Positions 7,628 through 14,506 of a stretch of DNA of 38,255 nt are shown here, piece by piece. This stretch comes from a virus. Each line of letters begins with the position of its first letter. Positions within the stretch are counted from its first letter, which is position 1. The stretch covers positions 1-38,255 of the IMG/VR virus record IMGVR_UViG_3300017781_000042, one strand, 5' to 3'. A program made the position numbers and the translations under genes. The notes under the pieces were generated by a model, which made no database searches, was not told the origin of the DNA, and worked only from the letters and a program-made list of their open reading frames with translations.

Positions 7628-7909
7628 CTAGTTGTAAAAGACAGTAATAGAGGTGATGTCATCGATAGTGGCAATATGCACGTCATCTGTAACCAAGACT
7701 CCCTCATCAGGAAAGCTGATGATGTCAACCTCGCTTGCCAATAGATCACAATGCAAAACCACTGTTCCAGAAGCGGAGCCATCTGTGATTTTTAATTCTG
7801 GCGTACCAGAACCACCAGTTGTAACTAAAACTTGACGAACACGAGCTCGACCTATTGAAGCATCACCTGTAGCAGTAAGCCTTTTGGTCTTAATGTCTGA
7901 ACCAGCCAT
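7628..7909 (-). CDS. Small virion-operon protein (93 aa), beta-rich
   Basis: MAGSDIKTKRLTATGDASIG starts a 93-aa beta-rich protein with alternating Val/Thr strands (VRQVLVTTGGSGTPELKITD). No catalytic motif is seen. Its length and composition resemble small head- or tail-associated proteins that follow capsid genes in marine phages. It lies 13 bases downstream of the 182-aa gene and 8 bases before the basic gene cluster. Role unknown. Confidence 0.6.
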   Translation of the reverse strand: MAGSDIKTKRLTATGDASIGRARVRQVLVTTGGSGTPELKITDGSASGTVVLHCDLLASEVDIISFPDEGVLVTDDVHIATIDDITSITVFYN

Positions 7910-7922
7910 GACTGCCCCCTAT

Positions 7923-8471
7923 TTATGCAACCTGTACATACTCAACAATGAAAGTAAACGAACCTGCGGTAGTAGCATCAACAGTATTGGTAATGTTGCA
8001 AAAAATCGTTCTTTCGGCAGAGGTATATTGAACAGAAGCAGGTGCTGTCGTAGCACTTTGTGTCTGAGCAACAAGCGTTGTAGTAGTTACATTACCAACC
8101 ACTACAGTTGTACCACCATCGAGAATTTCATCAGTAACTGCTGCAACAATTTGTGCACCCGAACTAGAAGTACCAACTTCATAACCAATGTCACCTGTAC
8201 CAATCACTGGTGCGGTAACACAGAAAATCTTAATGTCGGTAATAATAGTGTTGGCAGGTTGTGTGAATTGACCAATAGCTGGGCTGTCACCAGCAGTGGT
8301 GTTTACAGTAACACCTGTAGCAAACCCAACGTGCTTTACAAATTTACTAGTGACAATACCAGTGGAAGCAATGTCCACTACATCTGTCTCTGTACCAGTA
8401 GTTGAGTTTTTAGATATAACTTTAAACCCGTTTTCAGAACGGACGGGACCGCTAAAAGTTGTGTTAGCCAT
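7923..8471 (-). CDS. Virion structural protein (182 aa), possibly head decoration
   Basis: MANTTFSGPVRSENGFKVIS is a typical start for marine phage structural proteins. The remainder is rich in Thr, Val, Ala and Gly with beta-strand patterning and ends FTFIVEYVQVA. It is the first gene after the major capsid terminator and has its own promoter (8528-8556), a 5' hairpin (8497-8515) and an AGGAG ribosome site. Separate control suggests the protein is needed in a different amount from the capsid gene. Decoration, fibre or tail-tube roles are all possible. Confidence 0.62.
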   Translation of the reverse strand: MANTTFSGPVRSENGFKVISKNSTTGTETDVVDIASTGIVTSKFVKHVGFATGVTVNTTAGDSPAIGQFTQPANTIITDIKIFCVTAPVIGTGDIGYEVGTSSSGAQIVAAVTDEILDGGTTVVVGNVTTTTLVAQTQSATTAPASVQYTSAERTIFCNITNTVDATTAGSFTFIVEYVQVA

Positions 8472-8496
8472 GTGTGTCTCCTGTCGTGGCTATTGT

Positions 8497-8515
8497 CAGT
8501 CGCCCTATGCGACTG
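8497..8515 (-). promoter_or_regulatory. 5'-leader hairpin before the 182-aa virion gene
   Basis: CAGTCGC (8497-8503) and GCGACTG (8509-8515) are perfect 7-bp arms around a 5-base loop. It lies in the predicted leader of the 182-aa gene, about 25 bases before the ATG, with no T-run after it. It is probably an RNA stability or processing element rather than a terminator. Confidence 0.45.
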
Positions 8516-8527
8516 TCAGGAATCTTT

Positions 8528-8556
8528 ACTATACGCATAAAAAAAGGGGCGGTCAA
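8528..8556 (-). promoter_or_regulatory. Sigma70-type promoter overlapping the capsid terminator
   Basis: On the minus strand TTGACC (complement of 8551-8556) and TATAGT (complement of 8528-8533) are separated by exactly 17 bases; each matches the consensus at five of six positions. The -35 hexamer includes part of the terminator loop. It would start transcription near 8521 and drive the 182-aa gene and everything to its left. Confidence 0.55.
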
Positions 8557-8568
8557 TGCCGCCCCTTT
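8539..8568 (-). terminator. Rho-independent terminator after the major capsid gene
   Basis: On the minus strand the 7-bp all-GC stem GGGGCGG / CCGCCCC (arms at 8559-8565 and 8546-8552) with a 6-base loop is followed by seven T residues. It begins 14 bases after the capsid stop codon. The strength and placement fit the end of a high-level capsid transcript. Confidence 0.85.
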
Positions 8569-8581
8569 CAATGTATTGTAA

Positions 8582-9493
8582 TTACGCTCCGGGCGAACCG
8601 AATACGCAACGTGGATCGCTAAAGCCAAAGCTATAACGCTCACGGGCTTTGTAACGCATGTTACCTGTATCATAATCAGGCTCCATTTGCGTTGTCAAAG
8701 CGGCTCTCTCAAAGTTTTTAAACCCATTCGGAGAGTCAGTTTTGATGAAGAATGCATCTGTGTCAGTTAGATAATCGTTAACGGTATATCCTTCTGGCAA
8801 CATACCCATGTTGCGGATAGCGTTTGTATCATTATCTGCTGTACCAACACGAAGATTCGTAGCCATCAGACGCTCGGCAACAAATTGTAGCTGACGCGGA
8901 ATGATCAACTTAGTACCACGAAGGGCAATGATCAGACCACGCTCATCAACAAAACCTGCAATGCTAATCAGAGCATCTTCAAGAGATGTCTCGTTAAGAT
9001 CAGCAGCAACAGTAGGTTCGTTGTTGAATGTGCCACCATTTGTAAGCGGGTGACTTGCGTCGCAAAGAGCAACTCCATCCCCACCAGCAGTCGCGCCAGC
9101 GGTGAAAGCGTTGTTCAGTACAGCCGCAGCCTTAACCTGCTTTGTGTGAGCCATTGCACGAGCCAACGCACGAGTGTAACGAGAAGAGAGACGATCATAA
9201 AGATTGTCCTCTACAGCTTCTTCCGTAATGGAGAAACCAAGAGCTACAGTTTCGTGTGTGTAACGGCTTGTGTATGCCTCTTGAGCGTCATCATAAGAAA
9301 TAGATGACCCTTCAGTTTTCGTAGGAGCCGCACCAAAACCAGAAAGCATTACCTCTTCTTCAAAAGCACGATCAGATGCCTCTGTGTCAAAGATTTCTGC
9401 ATGTTGGTTTTCGTATCGGTTATACTCCAGTCCAAAAAGAGCGTTGAGACCTGGCTCAAGCTCTTTTGCGAGTTGTGCGCGGGAAATAGCCAT
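8582..9493 (-). CDS. Major capsid protein, HK97-fold type
   Basis: This 303-aa protein begins MAISRAQLAKELEPGLNALF and has the E-loop-type region (SGFGAAPTKTEGSSISYDDA), the ALGFSITEEAVEDNLYD segment, the central ALCDASHPLTNGG loop and the P-domain segment LRGTKLIIPRQLQFVAERLM. It ends with KARERYSFGFSDPRCVFG. These are hallmarks of the capsid family common in marine phages and Mu-like heads. It lies after the scaffold, decoration and portal genes and before a strong terminator. The size fits an HK97-fold capsid without an encoded protease domain. Capsid identity is well supported by context and sequence. Confidence 0.85.
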   Translation of the reverse strand: MAISRAQLAKELEPGLNALFGLEYNRYENQHAEIFDTEASDRAFEEEVMLSGFGAAPTKTEGSSISYDDAQEAYTSRYTHETVALGFSITEEAVEDNLYDRLSSRYTRALARAMAHTKQVKAAAVLNNAFTAGATAGGDGVALCDASHPLTNGGTFNNEPTVAADLNETSLEDALISIAGFVDERGLIIALRGTKLIIPRQLQFVAERLMATNLRVGTADNDTNAIRNMGMLPEGYTVNDYLTDTDAFFIKTDSPNGFKNFERAALTTQMEPDYDTGNMRYKARERYSFGFSDPRCVFGSPGA

Positions 9494-9504
9494 AACCTAA
9501 ACTC

Positions 9505-10140
9505 CTATACGCCTGTCGTTGAAACAGTGCCACCTGCAATCGCACCGTTAGGTGAGTTGAAGTGGTTGTTCAAACGAACGATTACACCAATGCCAGAGGC
9601 CGCAAAGTCTGCGTTCTCGACATCATCGACAATTCCCATAATCCGAAGATTAAGATTCGCTGTTACTGCGATTGTGCTCACAGCTAACGCCGCAGAGGAC
9701 ATACCAGTAGTTGTGCTACCGGATGTACCTGATGAGAAGTTAGCATTAGCGAATACCGCCGCACGAGCAGTTGCTTCATTTGTAAGCGAAGCATCTGCAG
9801 CAATTACGAACTGCTGCATGGGATCATCATAAACAAAGGCTTTGACAGGAAAGTTGCTGTCCGCACCCGACCCAGGGTAAGTGTTTGAGAATATAACTTC
9901 ACCAGTAGTTGAGCTCACATACTCACAACCATAAAACACACCAACCAAGCCTACAGTTCCACCAGCAGCCGCGCCAACAATGTCGATAACACCTGCTGCA
10001 AGCGGAATAACTGGAGAACCTTGGAAAATTGCGTTTGAGTTGTCTGAGGCTATGCGATACTCAGTTGTACCAGTGCTGTTTACGCCCGAACCCACTTTAC
10101 CGATGGGTCGTAAGCCAAATGCACCATTTGAGTTTGCCAT
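9505..10140 (-). CDS. Capsid-associated decoration-like protein (211 aa)
   Basis: MANSNGAFGLRPIGKVGSGV starts a 211-aa Gly/Ala/Thr-rich protein. GLVGVFYGCEYVSSTTGEVI and FVYDDPMQQFVIAADA are distinctive. It sits directly upstream of the major capsid gene, the usual place for a decoration or stabilising protein, and its AGGAGACTAAA leader matches that of the partial gene at 1-68. Structural role is well supported; whether it is a decoration protein is inference. Confidence 0.68.
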   Translation of the reverse strand: MANSNGAFGLRPIGKVGSGVNSTGTTEYRIASDNSNAIFQGSPVIPLAAGVIDIVGAAAGGTVGLVGVFYGCEYVSSTTGEVIFSNTYPGSGADSNFPVKAFVYDDPMQQFVIAADASLTNEATARAAVFANANFSSGTSGSTTTGMSSAALAVSTIAVTANLNLRIMGIVDDVENADFAASGIGVIVRLNNHFNSPNGAIAGGTVSTTGV

Positions 10141-10168
10141 TTTAGTCTCCTAAACAAACAATTAAGTT

Positions 10169-10633
10169 CTAATCAGAAGCATCTTTGCGGTTGCCTCCGA
10201 AAGTTACACGGCTTTGCCTATCGCTCTGGATAGGCATCGAGGGATGTTGCTCCCTCATGAGGTTTTCATCAACGGCTTTCATCTGGTTGCGGGTCTGATC
10301 CCGGAAATAAGCAGTTCTTTCAGATACCGTTTCCTCTGGAATACGACAGAGCATAAGCCCACCGTTCCCAATAACGCCTTGGTATCTTCCCTCTTCAATA
10401 GTTGGAGCTTCGAAGTCTGGATGCTCGTCTGCTCTCACAGGCTCCCATCCTTCTCGGAGCTTGGCATGGACATTTGTCTTATCGTCCTCGCCTCTAATTC
10501 CAACTCGAACCCACCTGTGGATGTATCCTTTCGGTGGTTCGGGGGCCTCCAGCATACTAGGAGGTTTCCAAGGTGTTCGTCGCGCAGTTTTTGTACGAGT
10601 TTGCGATTCTCGGGGTATGCGTTTCTCTGTCAT
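10169..10633 (-). CDS. Conserved phage protein between scaffold and capsid genes
   Basis: The ATG at 10631-10633 (with AGGA about ten bases before it) gives 154 aa starting MTEKRIPRESQTRTKTARRT. The block RWVRVGIRGEDDKTNVHAKL then REGWEPVRADEHPDF, followed by LMLCRIPEETVSERTAYFRD, is a recognisable conserved phage family, usually beside scaffold or capsid genes. A longer reading to 10723 would overlap the scaffold gene and has no ribosome site. Function is unknown; a head assembly accessory role is a reasonable guess. Confidence 0.68.
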   Translation of the reverse strand: MTEKRIPRESQTRTKTARRTPWKPPSMLEAPEPPKGYIHRWVRVGIRGEDDKTNVHAKLREGWEPVRADEHPDFEAPTIEEGRYQGVIGNGGLMLCRIPEETVSERTAYFRDQTRNQMKAVDENLMREQHPSMPIQSDRQSRVTFGGNRKDASD

Positions 10634-10634
10634 C

Positions 10635-11585
10635 TTATGTATCCTTCTGTAGTTTTGCAACTTCTTTTGCATAGACATCGTAAGGAACATTAAGTTTTCT
10701 TGCGATTGCCTTTTGAGAGTCACTCAAAGTAATTACTTTTTTACCGCCCTTAGTGGTTGTTCGAGACGCTGAATTTGATGCTCCAGCAACTCTTTGTTGT
10801 GGTTTCTTTTTCGATTGAAACTTGCTAGGAAAATCGTTCTTAATACGTGAGTCCAATTCTGTATAATAATCATCAGATGTCGGGTCATAACCCTCCTCCT
10901 CAACCAGTTGTCTGTGAATACCAAACGCCGCATAAGTCATGGATTGATCCTCACCAAACCATGAGTTTTTTTCTGCCCATGCCTGTGCTCTCGGATCAGG
11001 TTCTACAGCCGCTTGTTGTACAGGTGCTTGTGCTTGTGCCTGTGGAACTTCTGTTTGCTGGGGGGCCTCACGTTGAACTTCAAGTTTTCTCTTCGCTTCT
11101 TCGTATTTAGCTTGATCCAAAGCTAGGCGACTAATATTTTGCTGGGCATTAAACAATGCTTCTGCGTCACCTTCTTCATGCGCTTTCTGATAAGCTATCT
11201 TAGCTGTCTCAAGCTCTGAAGCTACCCTGTTACCAAACTGATCAACAACAGCAGTCGAATTACTTTCCTGTTGTTGCTGTAATTGACTTACTTGATTTTT
11301 TAAAGCTTCAGCATATTCCAACGCCGCCTGTTCGCGTCTTTCCGCTTCGCGTCTTCTATACGTCAGCTTTTCAATACGTTTTTGCACACCTGCGGTGTAT
11401 TCAGTAAGCTCTTCTTCGTTTTCGGAAACATCTTGTTCATCTGTTTCTTCAACTGTTTCTGTTTGAACAGGCTCTTGGTTTTTTGTCTCCGGCTCAACGG
11501 CTTCGGAGGTTTGTTCGTCAAGTTCAACCTCAAATTCCTCGTTCTCTATCTCAACTGGATCATTTGGTTCTGGCAATTCTGACAT
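10635..11585 (-). CDS. Scaffold-like head assembly protein
   Basis: This 316-aa protein has an extremely acidic first 65 residues (MSELPEPNDPVEIENEEFEV...), then a long coiled coil at about 70-185 (RIEKLTYRRREAERREQAAL), a Gln/Pro/Ala linker (QAQAQAPVQQA), and a short basic C-terminus (KGGKKVITLSDSQKAIARKL). The acidic-coil-linker-basic plan is typical of phage scaffolds that template capsid assembly and leave the head. It is two genes before the capsid. No sequence family is certain; the call rests on architecture and position. Confidence 0.72.
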   Translation of the reverse strand: MSELPEPNDPVEIENEEFEVELDEQTSEAVEPETKNQEPVQTETVEETDEQDVSENEEELTEYTAGVQKRIEKLTYRRREAERREQAALEYAEALKNQVSQLQQQQESNSTAVVDQFGNRVASELETAKIAYQKAHEEGDAEALFNAQQNISRLALDQAKYEEAKRKLEVQREAPQQTEVPQAQAQAPVQQAAVEPDPRAQAWAEKNSWFGEDQSMTYAAFGIHRQLVEEEGYDPTSDDYYTELDSRIKNDFPSKFQSKKKPQQRVAGASNSASRTTTKGGKKVITLSDSQKAIARKLNVPYDVYAKEVAKLQKDT

Positions 11586-11594
11586 CTTTTTCTC

Positions 11595-12017
11595 CTAAAG
11601 CTTTATGTCTTCTGGATCGACGATAGTTGCAATTACCTCGTCGTCGTTAATAATTCTGACCTCACCGTCCTCGAGTTTAAACCGAGAACCAGAGTATCTT
11701 CCTATACAGACCCAGTCACCTTCTTTACACCAAGGCTCCATGTCTGTTCCAAATTTATCAGGATCTTTGTAAGCCAACGGCCCCACCTTCACCACAAAAG
11801 CCACAACAGTTGCCAATGCCTCACGATCCGCAACAGCGTCCGGGATATAAACACCTCCGTCTGTTTTCACACGTCCGCGATACGGCATAACAAGAATCCG
11901 CCAACCTGTTGGTTGCGGAACACGATCTAATGCTTTTTGAGATTCTGCCTGTTTCTTTGATTTTTCTTGTGCTGCTATATAGTCAGGTACTAATAGAGTC
12001 TTCGTCATCGGTGTCAT
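11595..12017 (-). CDS. GroES-like phage co-chaperonin
   Basis: This is a 140-aa protein. After about 33 residues of leader, the GroES fold is visible: RVPQPTGWRILVMPYRGRVK, then the mobile-loop-like GGVYIPDAVADREALATVVA, VVKVGPLAYKDPDKFG, WCKEGDWVCIGRYSGSRFKL, and NDDEVIATIVDPEDI. GroES is about 97 aa; the extra leader and the insertion before WCKEGD are common in phage forms. It probably works with host GroEL to fold capsid proteins, as T4 gp31 does. The start overlaps the preceding gene by 35 bases. Confidence 0.82.
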   Translation of the reverse strand: MTPMTKTLLVPDYIAAQEKSKKQAESQKALDRVPQPTGWRILVMPYRGRVKTDGGVYIPDAVADREALATVVAFVVKVGPLAYKDPDKFGTDMEPWCKEGDWVCIGRYSGSRFKLEDGEVRIINDDEVIATIVDPEDIKL

Positions 12018-12195
12018 AACCTTTCAGCAGGGCACTAAGTTCATCCATCGCAAACGAGAGGCCCTGTATCTCGCCTACTAAACTGCGATACTGTTCCATG
12101 TCTTTTATAGACCCGCTGGCAACAGTTGTCGTTAAGTCCTCAATTCGAATATTGAGATTTTTGCGGTATTTGCTAATAAAGTCAACTACATTCAA
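11983..12195 (-). CDS. Small helical phage protein (70 aa)
   Basis: MNVVDFISKYRKNLNIRIED begins a 70-aa helical, acidic-tailed protein; IQGLSFAMDELSALLKGYD forms a second helix. Small proteins of this shape are common in the head operon of marine phages. It sits between the HiPIP-like gene (four-base overlap) and the co-chaperonin gene. No function can be assigned. Confidence 0.58.
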   Translation of the reverse strand: MNVVDFISKYRKNLNIRIEDLTTTVASGSIKDMEQYRSLVGEIQGLSFAMDELSALLKGYDTDDEDSIST

Positions 12196-12674
12196 AGTAA
12201 GTCACCTTGAGTTGACATATCGCTGTCGGTTATGGGACCGCCAGAAACCCATGCTGTGCACACACGTTGTGAAGCACACTTAAATTTTAAGAACTGACAA
12301 TAACCTAAATCACCAGCTTGGATAGAATCATAAGGGTCATCCGCGCCCTCCGAGCCAATACCTTTAGCAATGCAATCCAACATTTGAGACGTTTGATTAA
12401 AAGCCGCACAATTAGCACATCGAGATTCCAAAGCAGCATCAATATCTGTTTTGAATGTATTTGCTATATTTGTCCAAAACTTATCGTTTTGACCTGTGTG
12501 GTCAACTCCAGGATCTAATGGACCGTAGTCATATTCGTCTATAGCTTTTTGACGGTTCTCTAGATTGACATCAATGTCTTGTGTCGCAACAGGACACCCG
12601 TCTCCTGCGTCTTTATCGACAGGAGTTCCTACGCTTGGTAGGTCGGCTGTATCTATTTCAATGCGTATTTTCAT
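12192..12674 (-). CDS. Cysteine-rich HiPIP-like virion-operon protein (160 aa)
   Basis: The ATG at 12672-12674 is chosen over a TTG 39 bases upstream that would overlap the preceding gene. Cysteines are at 27, 86, 89, 101, 126, 133 and 139. The sequence around them, RCANCAAF, MLDC, GDLGYC, FKC and RVCTAWVSGGPIT, resembles high-potential iron-sulfur proteins (CxxC, C, then GWC/GYC). A 4Fe-4S cluster held by Cys86, 89, 101 and 126 is a reasonable model. The proteins occur in head operons of marine phages, but their role is not established. The cysteines could instead bind zinc or form disulfides. Confidence 0.62.
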   Translation of the reverse strand: MKIRIEIDTADLPSVGTPVDKDAGDGCPVATQDIDVNLENRQKAIDEYDYGPLDPGVDHTGQNDKFWTNIANTFKTDIDAALESRCANCAAFNQTSQMLDCIAKGIGSEGADDPYDSIQAGDLGYCQFLKFKCASQRVCTAWVSGGPITDSDMSTQGDLL

Positions 12675-12699
12675 ATTACTCACAAAAACTATTGAGATA

Positions 12700-13311
12700 T
12701 TAATTAAATTCAAATGTTGTGCTTGTTACATTCGCACCATTAGTACCAAAAGGACTTTGATTTACTGTGGTAGTCCAAGCCCAAGAAGTTGTTCCATTCT
12801 GGGACTGATAAGTTGCGTCTGTTCTATTAAAAGTATTTGAGCCAGCATTAGTTGTAAGTTTTAAAGTTGAAAAACCTGAGTTAGAAAAACTTCCTGAAAC
12901 TTCAAAGTTTAATGTACCTACAGCCGCACCAGCTGAACCTTCAACTGCCTCTGCAAGAACTATTAAACTAGCACCGCTTAAAAAATCCACAGTGCCATCA
13001 CTAACACTACCAAAATTTACATTATTAATTAATGTATATAAGCCTTGTTGAGAAACACCATTTTTAAAACCTCTAAAATAATAATGCCCTGCGAAACCAA
13101 AATCAATATTTGTGTATCCATTGGTAACTGTTCCGTCATATAAGTTACTAGAAGCACCATACCATTCATTGAATGACATTTGTGCGCCAGAACCTTTGCT
13201 AATCAGTCCTCGAATATCGCTGTCGTTTATTGAAGCCGAAGTTCCAGAAGAACCACCCGCCTCAACATGCATAGCGTTCAAAGAAAGCGCACCTGATGAA
13301 GGAAGAGCCAT
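12700..13311 (-). CDS. Fibre-like virion protein (203 aa)
   Basis: MALPSSGALSLNAMHVEAGG then SINDSDIRGLISK is a characteristic N-terminus of phage virion fibres, and the remaining sequence is Gly/Ser/Thr/Asn-rich beta (FRGFKNGVSQQGLYTLINNV). It is far from the tail-fibre genes at the left edge and lies between portal and scaffold genes, so it may be a head fibre or decoration. Structural role likely; location unknown. Confidence 0.62.
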   Translation of the reverse strand: MALPSSGALSLNAMHVEAGGSSGTSASINDSDIRGLISKGSGAQMSFNEWYGASSNLYDGTVTNGYTNIDFGFAGHYYFRGFKNGVSQQGLYTLINNVNFGSVSDGTVDFLSGASLIVLAEAVEGSAGAAVGTLNFEVSGSFSNSGFSTLKLTTNAGSNTFNRTDATYQSQNGTTSWAWTTTVNQSPFGTNGANVTSTTFEFN

Positions 13312-13523
13312 TATTTAAGTCCTGTAAATTTGCCGCCTTGAACAGCTTGACCAGTGCCTCTTACTACACCGCCGTCACGGAACGGACACTTTGTGCCTTT
13401 AACAATGCCGCCCTTTTCAAAACCCATTTCTGCAACGGCTTCTTTGCCTTTTTCGCCAGAACGATAAAGAGCTTGTAATCCTGGGTTTGGTAGTTTTTCT
13501 ACTGGTGTCTTCGGTGTCTTCAT
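13311..13523 (-). CDS. Short Gly/Lys-rich conserved protein (70 aa)
   Basis: MKTPKTPVEKLPNPGLQALY begins a 70-aa protein. The C-terminal half, KGGIVKGTKCPFRDGGVVRG then TGQAVQGGKFTGLK, is a conserved short block in marine phages. Related KKGG-type ends appear on larger virion proteins, including the 1151-aa protein here (KKGGLVELRKG). The function is unknown; a small virion component or cleaved tail is possible. Confidence 0.6.
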   Translation of the reverse strand: MKTPKTPVEKLPNPGLQALYRSGEKGKEAVAEMGFEKGGIVKGTKCPFRDGGVVRGTGQAVQGGKFTGLK

Positions 13524-13527
13524 TGTC

Positions 13528-14133
13528 TTATCCTTGTGGCATAAGCTCTCCTAAAAACGGAACGGTTGGCCCGCCTGATGGAGTTCTTGCACCTTGCATA
13601 AACTGTGACGGATTAGGAGGCTGTGTAGTTTGGAATTGTTGCATCCGTTGTCTAAACAAATCAGCGAGTCCGCCCATGCCACCAAACGGCGTATTCATTA
13701 TTGGTTGGCGAGGTGCTAAACTTGCAATACCACCCATACCCGCTTCCATTCTTGCTTGATTAAACCTGTTACCCATCATGGGGTTTATAGCGTCTGGACC
13801 AGAAGAAAAAGGATTAGCTGTTGTAAGAAGCATACGTCGTTCATCTTCAGTCATAGGAGCAGGTTGTGGCGCGAACGTTGGAGTCATGGGGAAAAACGGT
13901 TGTGGTTGTGCGTTAAATGTTGGGGTTGCAGGTTGTTGTGAAACCTGTGGTGGTCGTGGTTGTCCGCCCATACCGAAGCCCATGCCTTGAAACGGATTGT
14001 TCATCATCATCCCGCCAAAACGTTCTCTGCTACCGAAACTTGTGGGTCCTCGTGACGGCTGGAAGGGTCTAACGCCACCTTGAGGTAGACCGCCCATAAT
14101 ACCCATCATCTGATTAGGTTGAAATGGAATCAT
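13528..14133 (-). CDS. Proline/glycine/methionine-rich disordered protein (201 aa)
   Basis: The sequence is low complexity (MIPFQPNQMMGIMGGLPQGG, later GGQPRPPQVSQQPATPTFNA), with no long helices, so it is probably disordered. The coding frame is supported by tight packing (5 bases from each neighbour). Position between the holin-like gene and small virion genes suggests a virion or assembly role. No family is recognised. Confidence 0.5.
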   Translation of the reverse strand: MIPFQPNQMMGIMGGLPQGGVRPFQPSRGPTSFGSRERFGGMMMNNPFQGMGFGMGGQPRPPQVSQQPATPTFNAQPQPFFPMTPTFAPQPAPMTEDERRMLLTTANPFSSGPDAINPMMGNRFNQARMEAGMGGIASLAPRQPIMNTPFGGMGGLADLFRQRMQQFQTTQPPNPSQFMQGARTPSGGPTVPFLGELMPQG

Positions 14134-14137
14134 GCTT

Positions 14138-14506
14138 TCATCCTTTTATCCGTCCGATAGACTTTAGACCAAAACTTGCGGCGATACTAGCCATAATTGA
14201 CCAGCTTAACCACTCGGGCAAATCCTCGCGCAAAAACCTAAACCCATCTTCGATATATGGCTGTGCAGGAGGATAGAAACACGCTGATAGCAATAAGACA
14301 AAGAAAACGGTCCATAATTCGTCTTTCCACGAGTCCTGACTTGCCCGTGCCTGTTCTAACTCCCACGCACCATCTTGCTCGACCTTCTTTGTTTGCGCCT
14401 CGATCTTTGCAACTTTAAGCTTCTGCTTCGCCATCGCTTGTTCAGCCCTGTTTTTCAAGAAAGTGGAGCCAAGATTTGCTATCGGTCCAATAAGTGCTTG
14501 TAACAT
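14138..14506 (-). CDS. Holin-like protein, GTA holin 3TM type
   Basis: The 122-aa plan fits phage holins of the gene-transfer-agent type: an amphipathic start (MLQALIGPIANLGSTFLKN), a charged helix with QAMAKQKLKVAKIEAQTK and WELEQARASQDSWKDELWTV, then a membrane segment (VFFVLLLSACFYP), a short loop (QPYIEDGFRFLREDLPEW), and a second membrane segment (LSWSIMASIAASFGLKSIG). The SWKDE-W motif before the first membrane segment is characteristic. Such proteins form holes in the inner membrane for lysis. No endolysin is visible in the window. Confidence 0.68.
   Translation of the reverse strand: MLQALIGPIANLGSTFLKNRAEQAMAKQKLKVAKIEAQTKKVEQDGAWELEQARASQDSWKDELWTVFFVLLLSACFYPPAQPYIEDGFRFLREDLPEWLSWSIMASIAASFGLKSIGRIKG

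Noticed and set aside
8464-8673. 69-aa minus-strand frame spanning capsid end and terminator
   Set aside because: It crosses a strong terminator and overlaps the capsid C-terminus in another frame.
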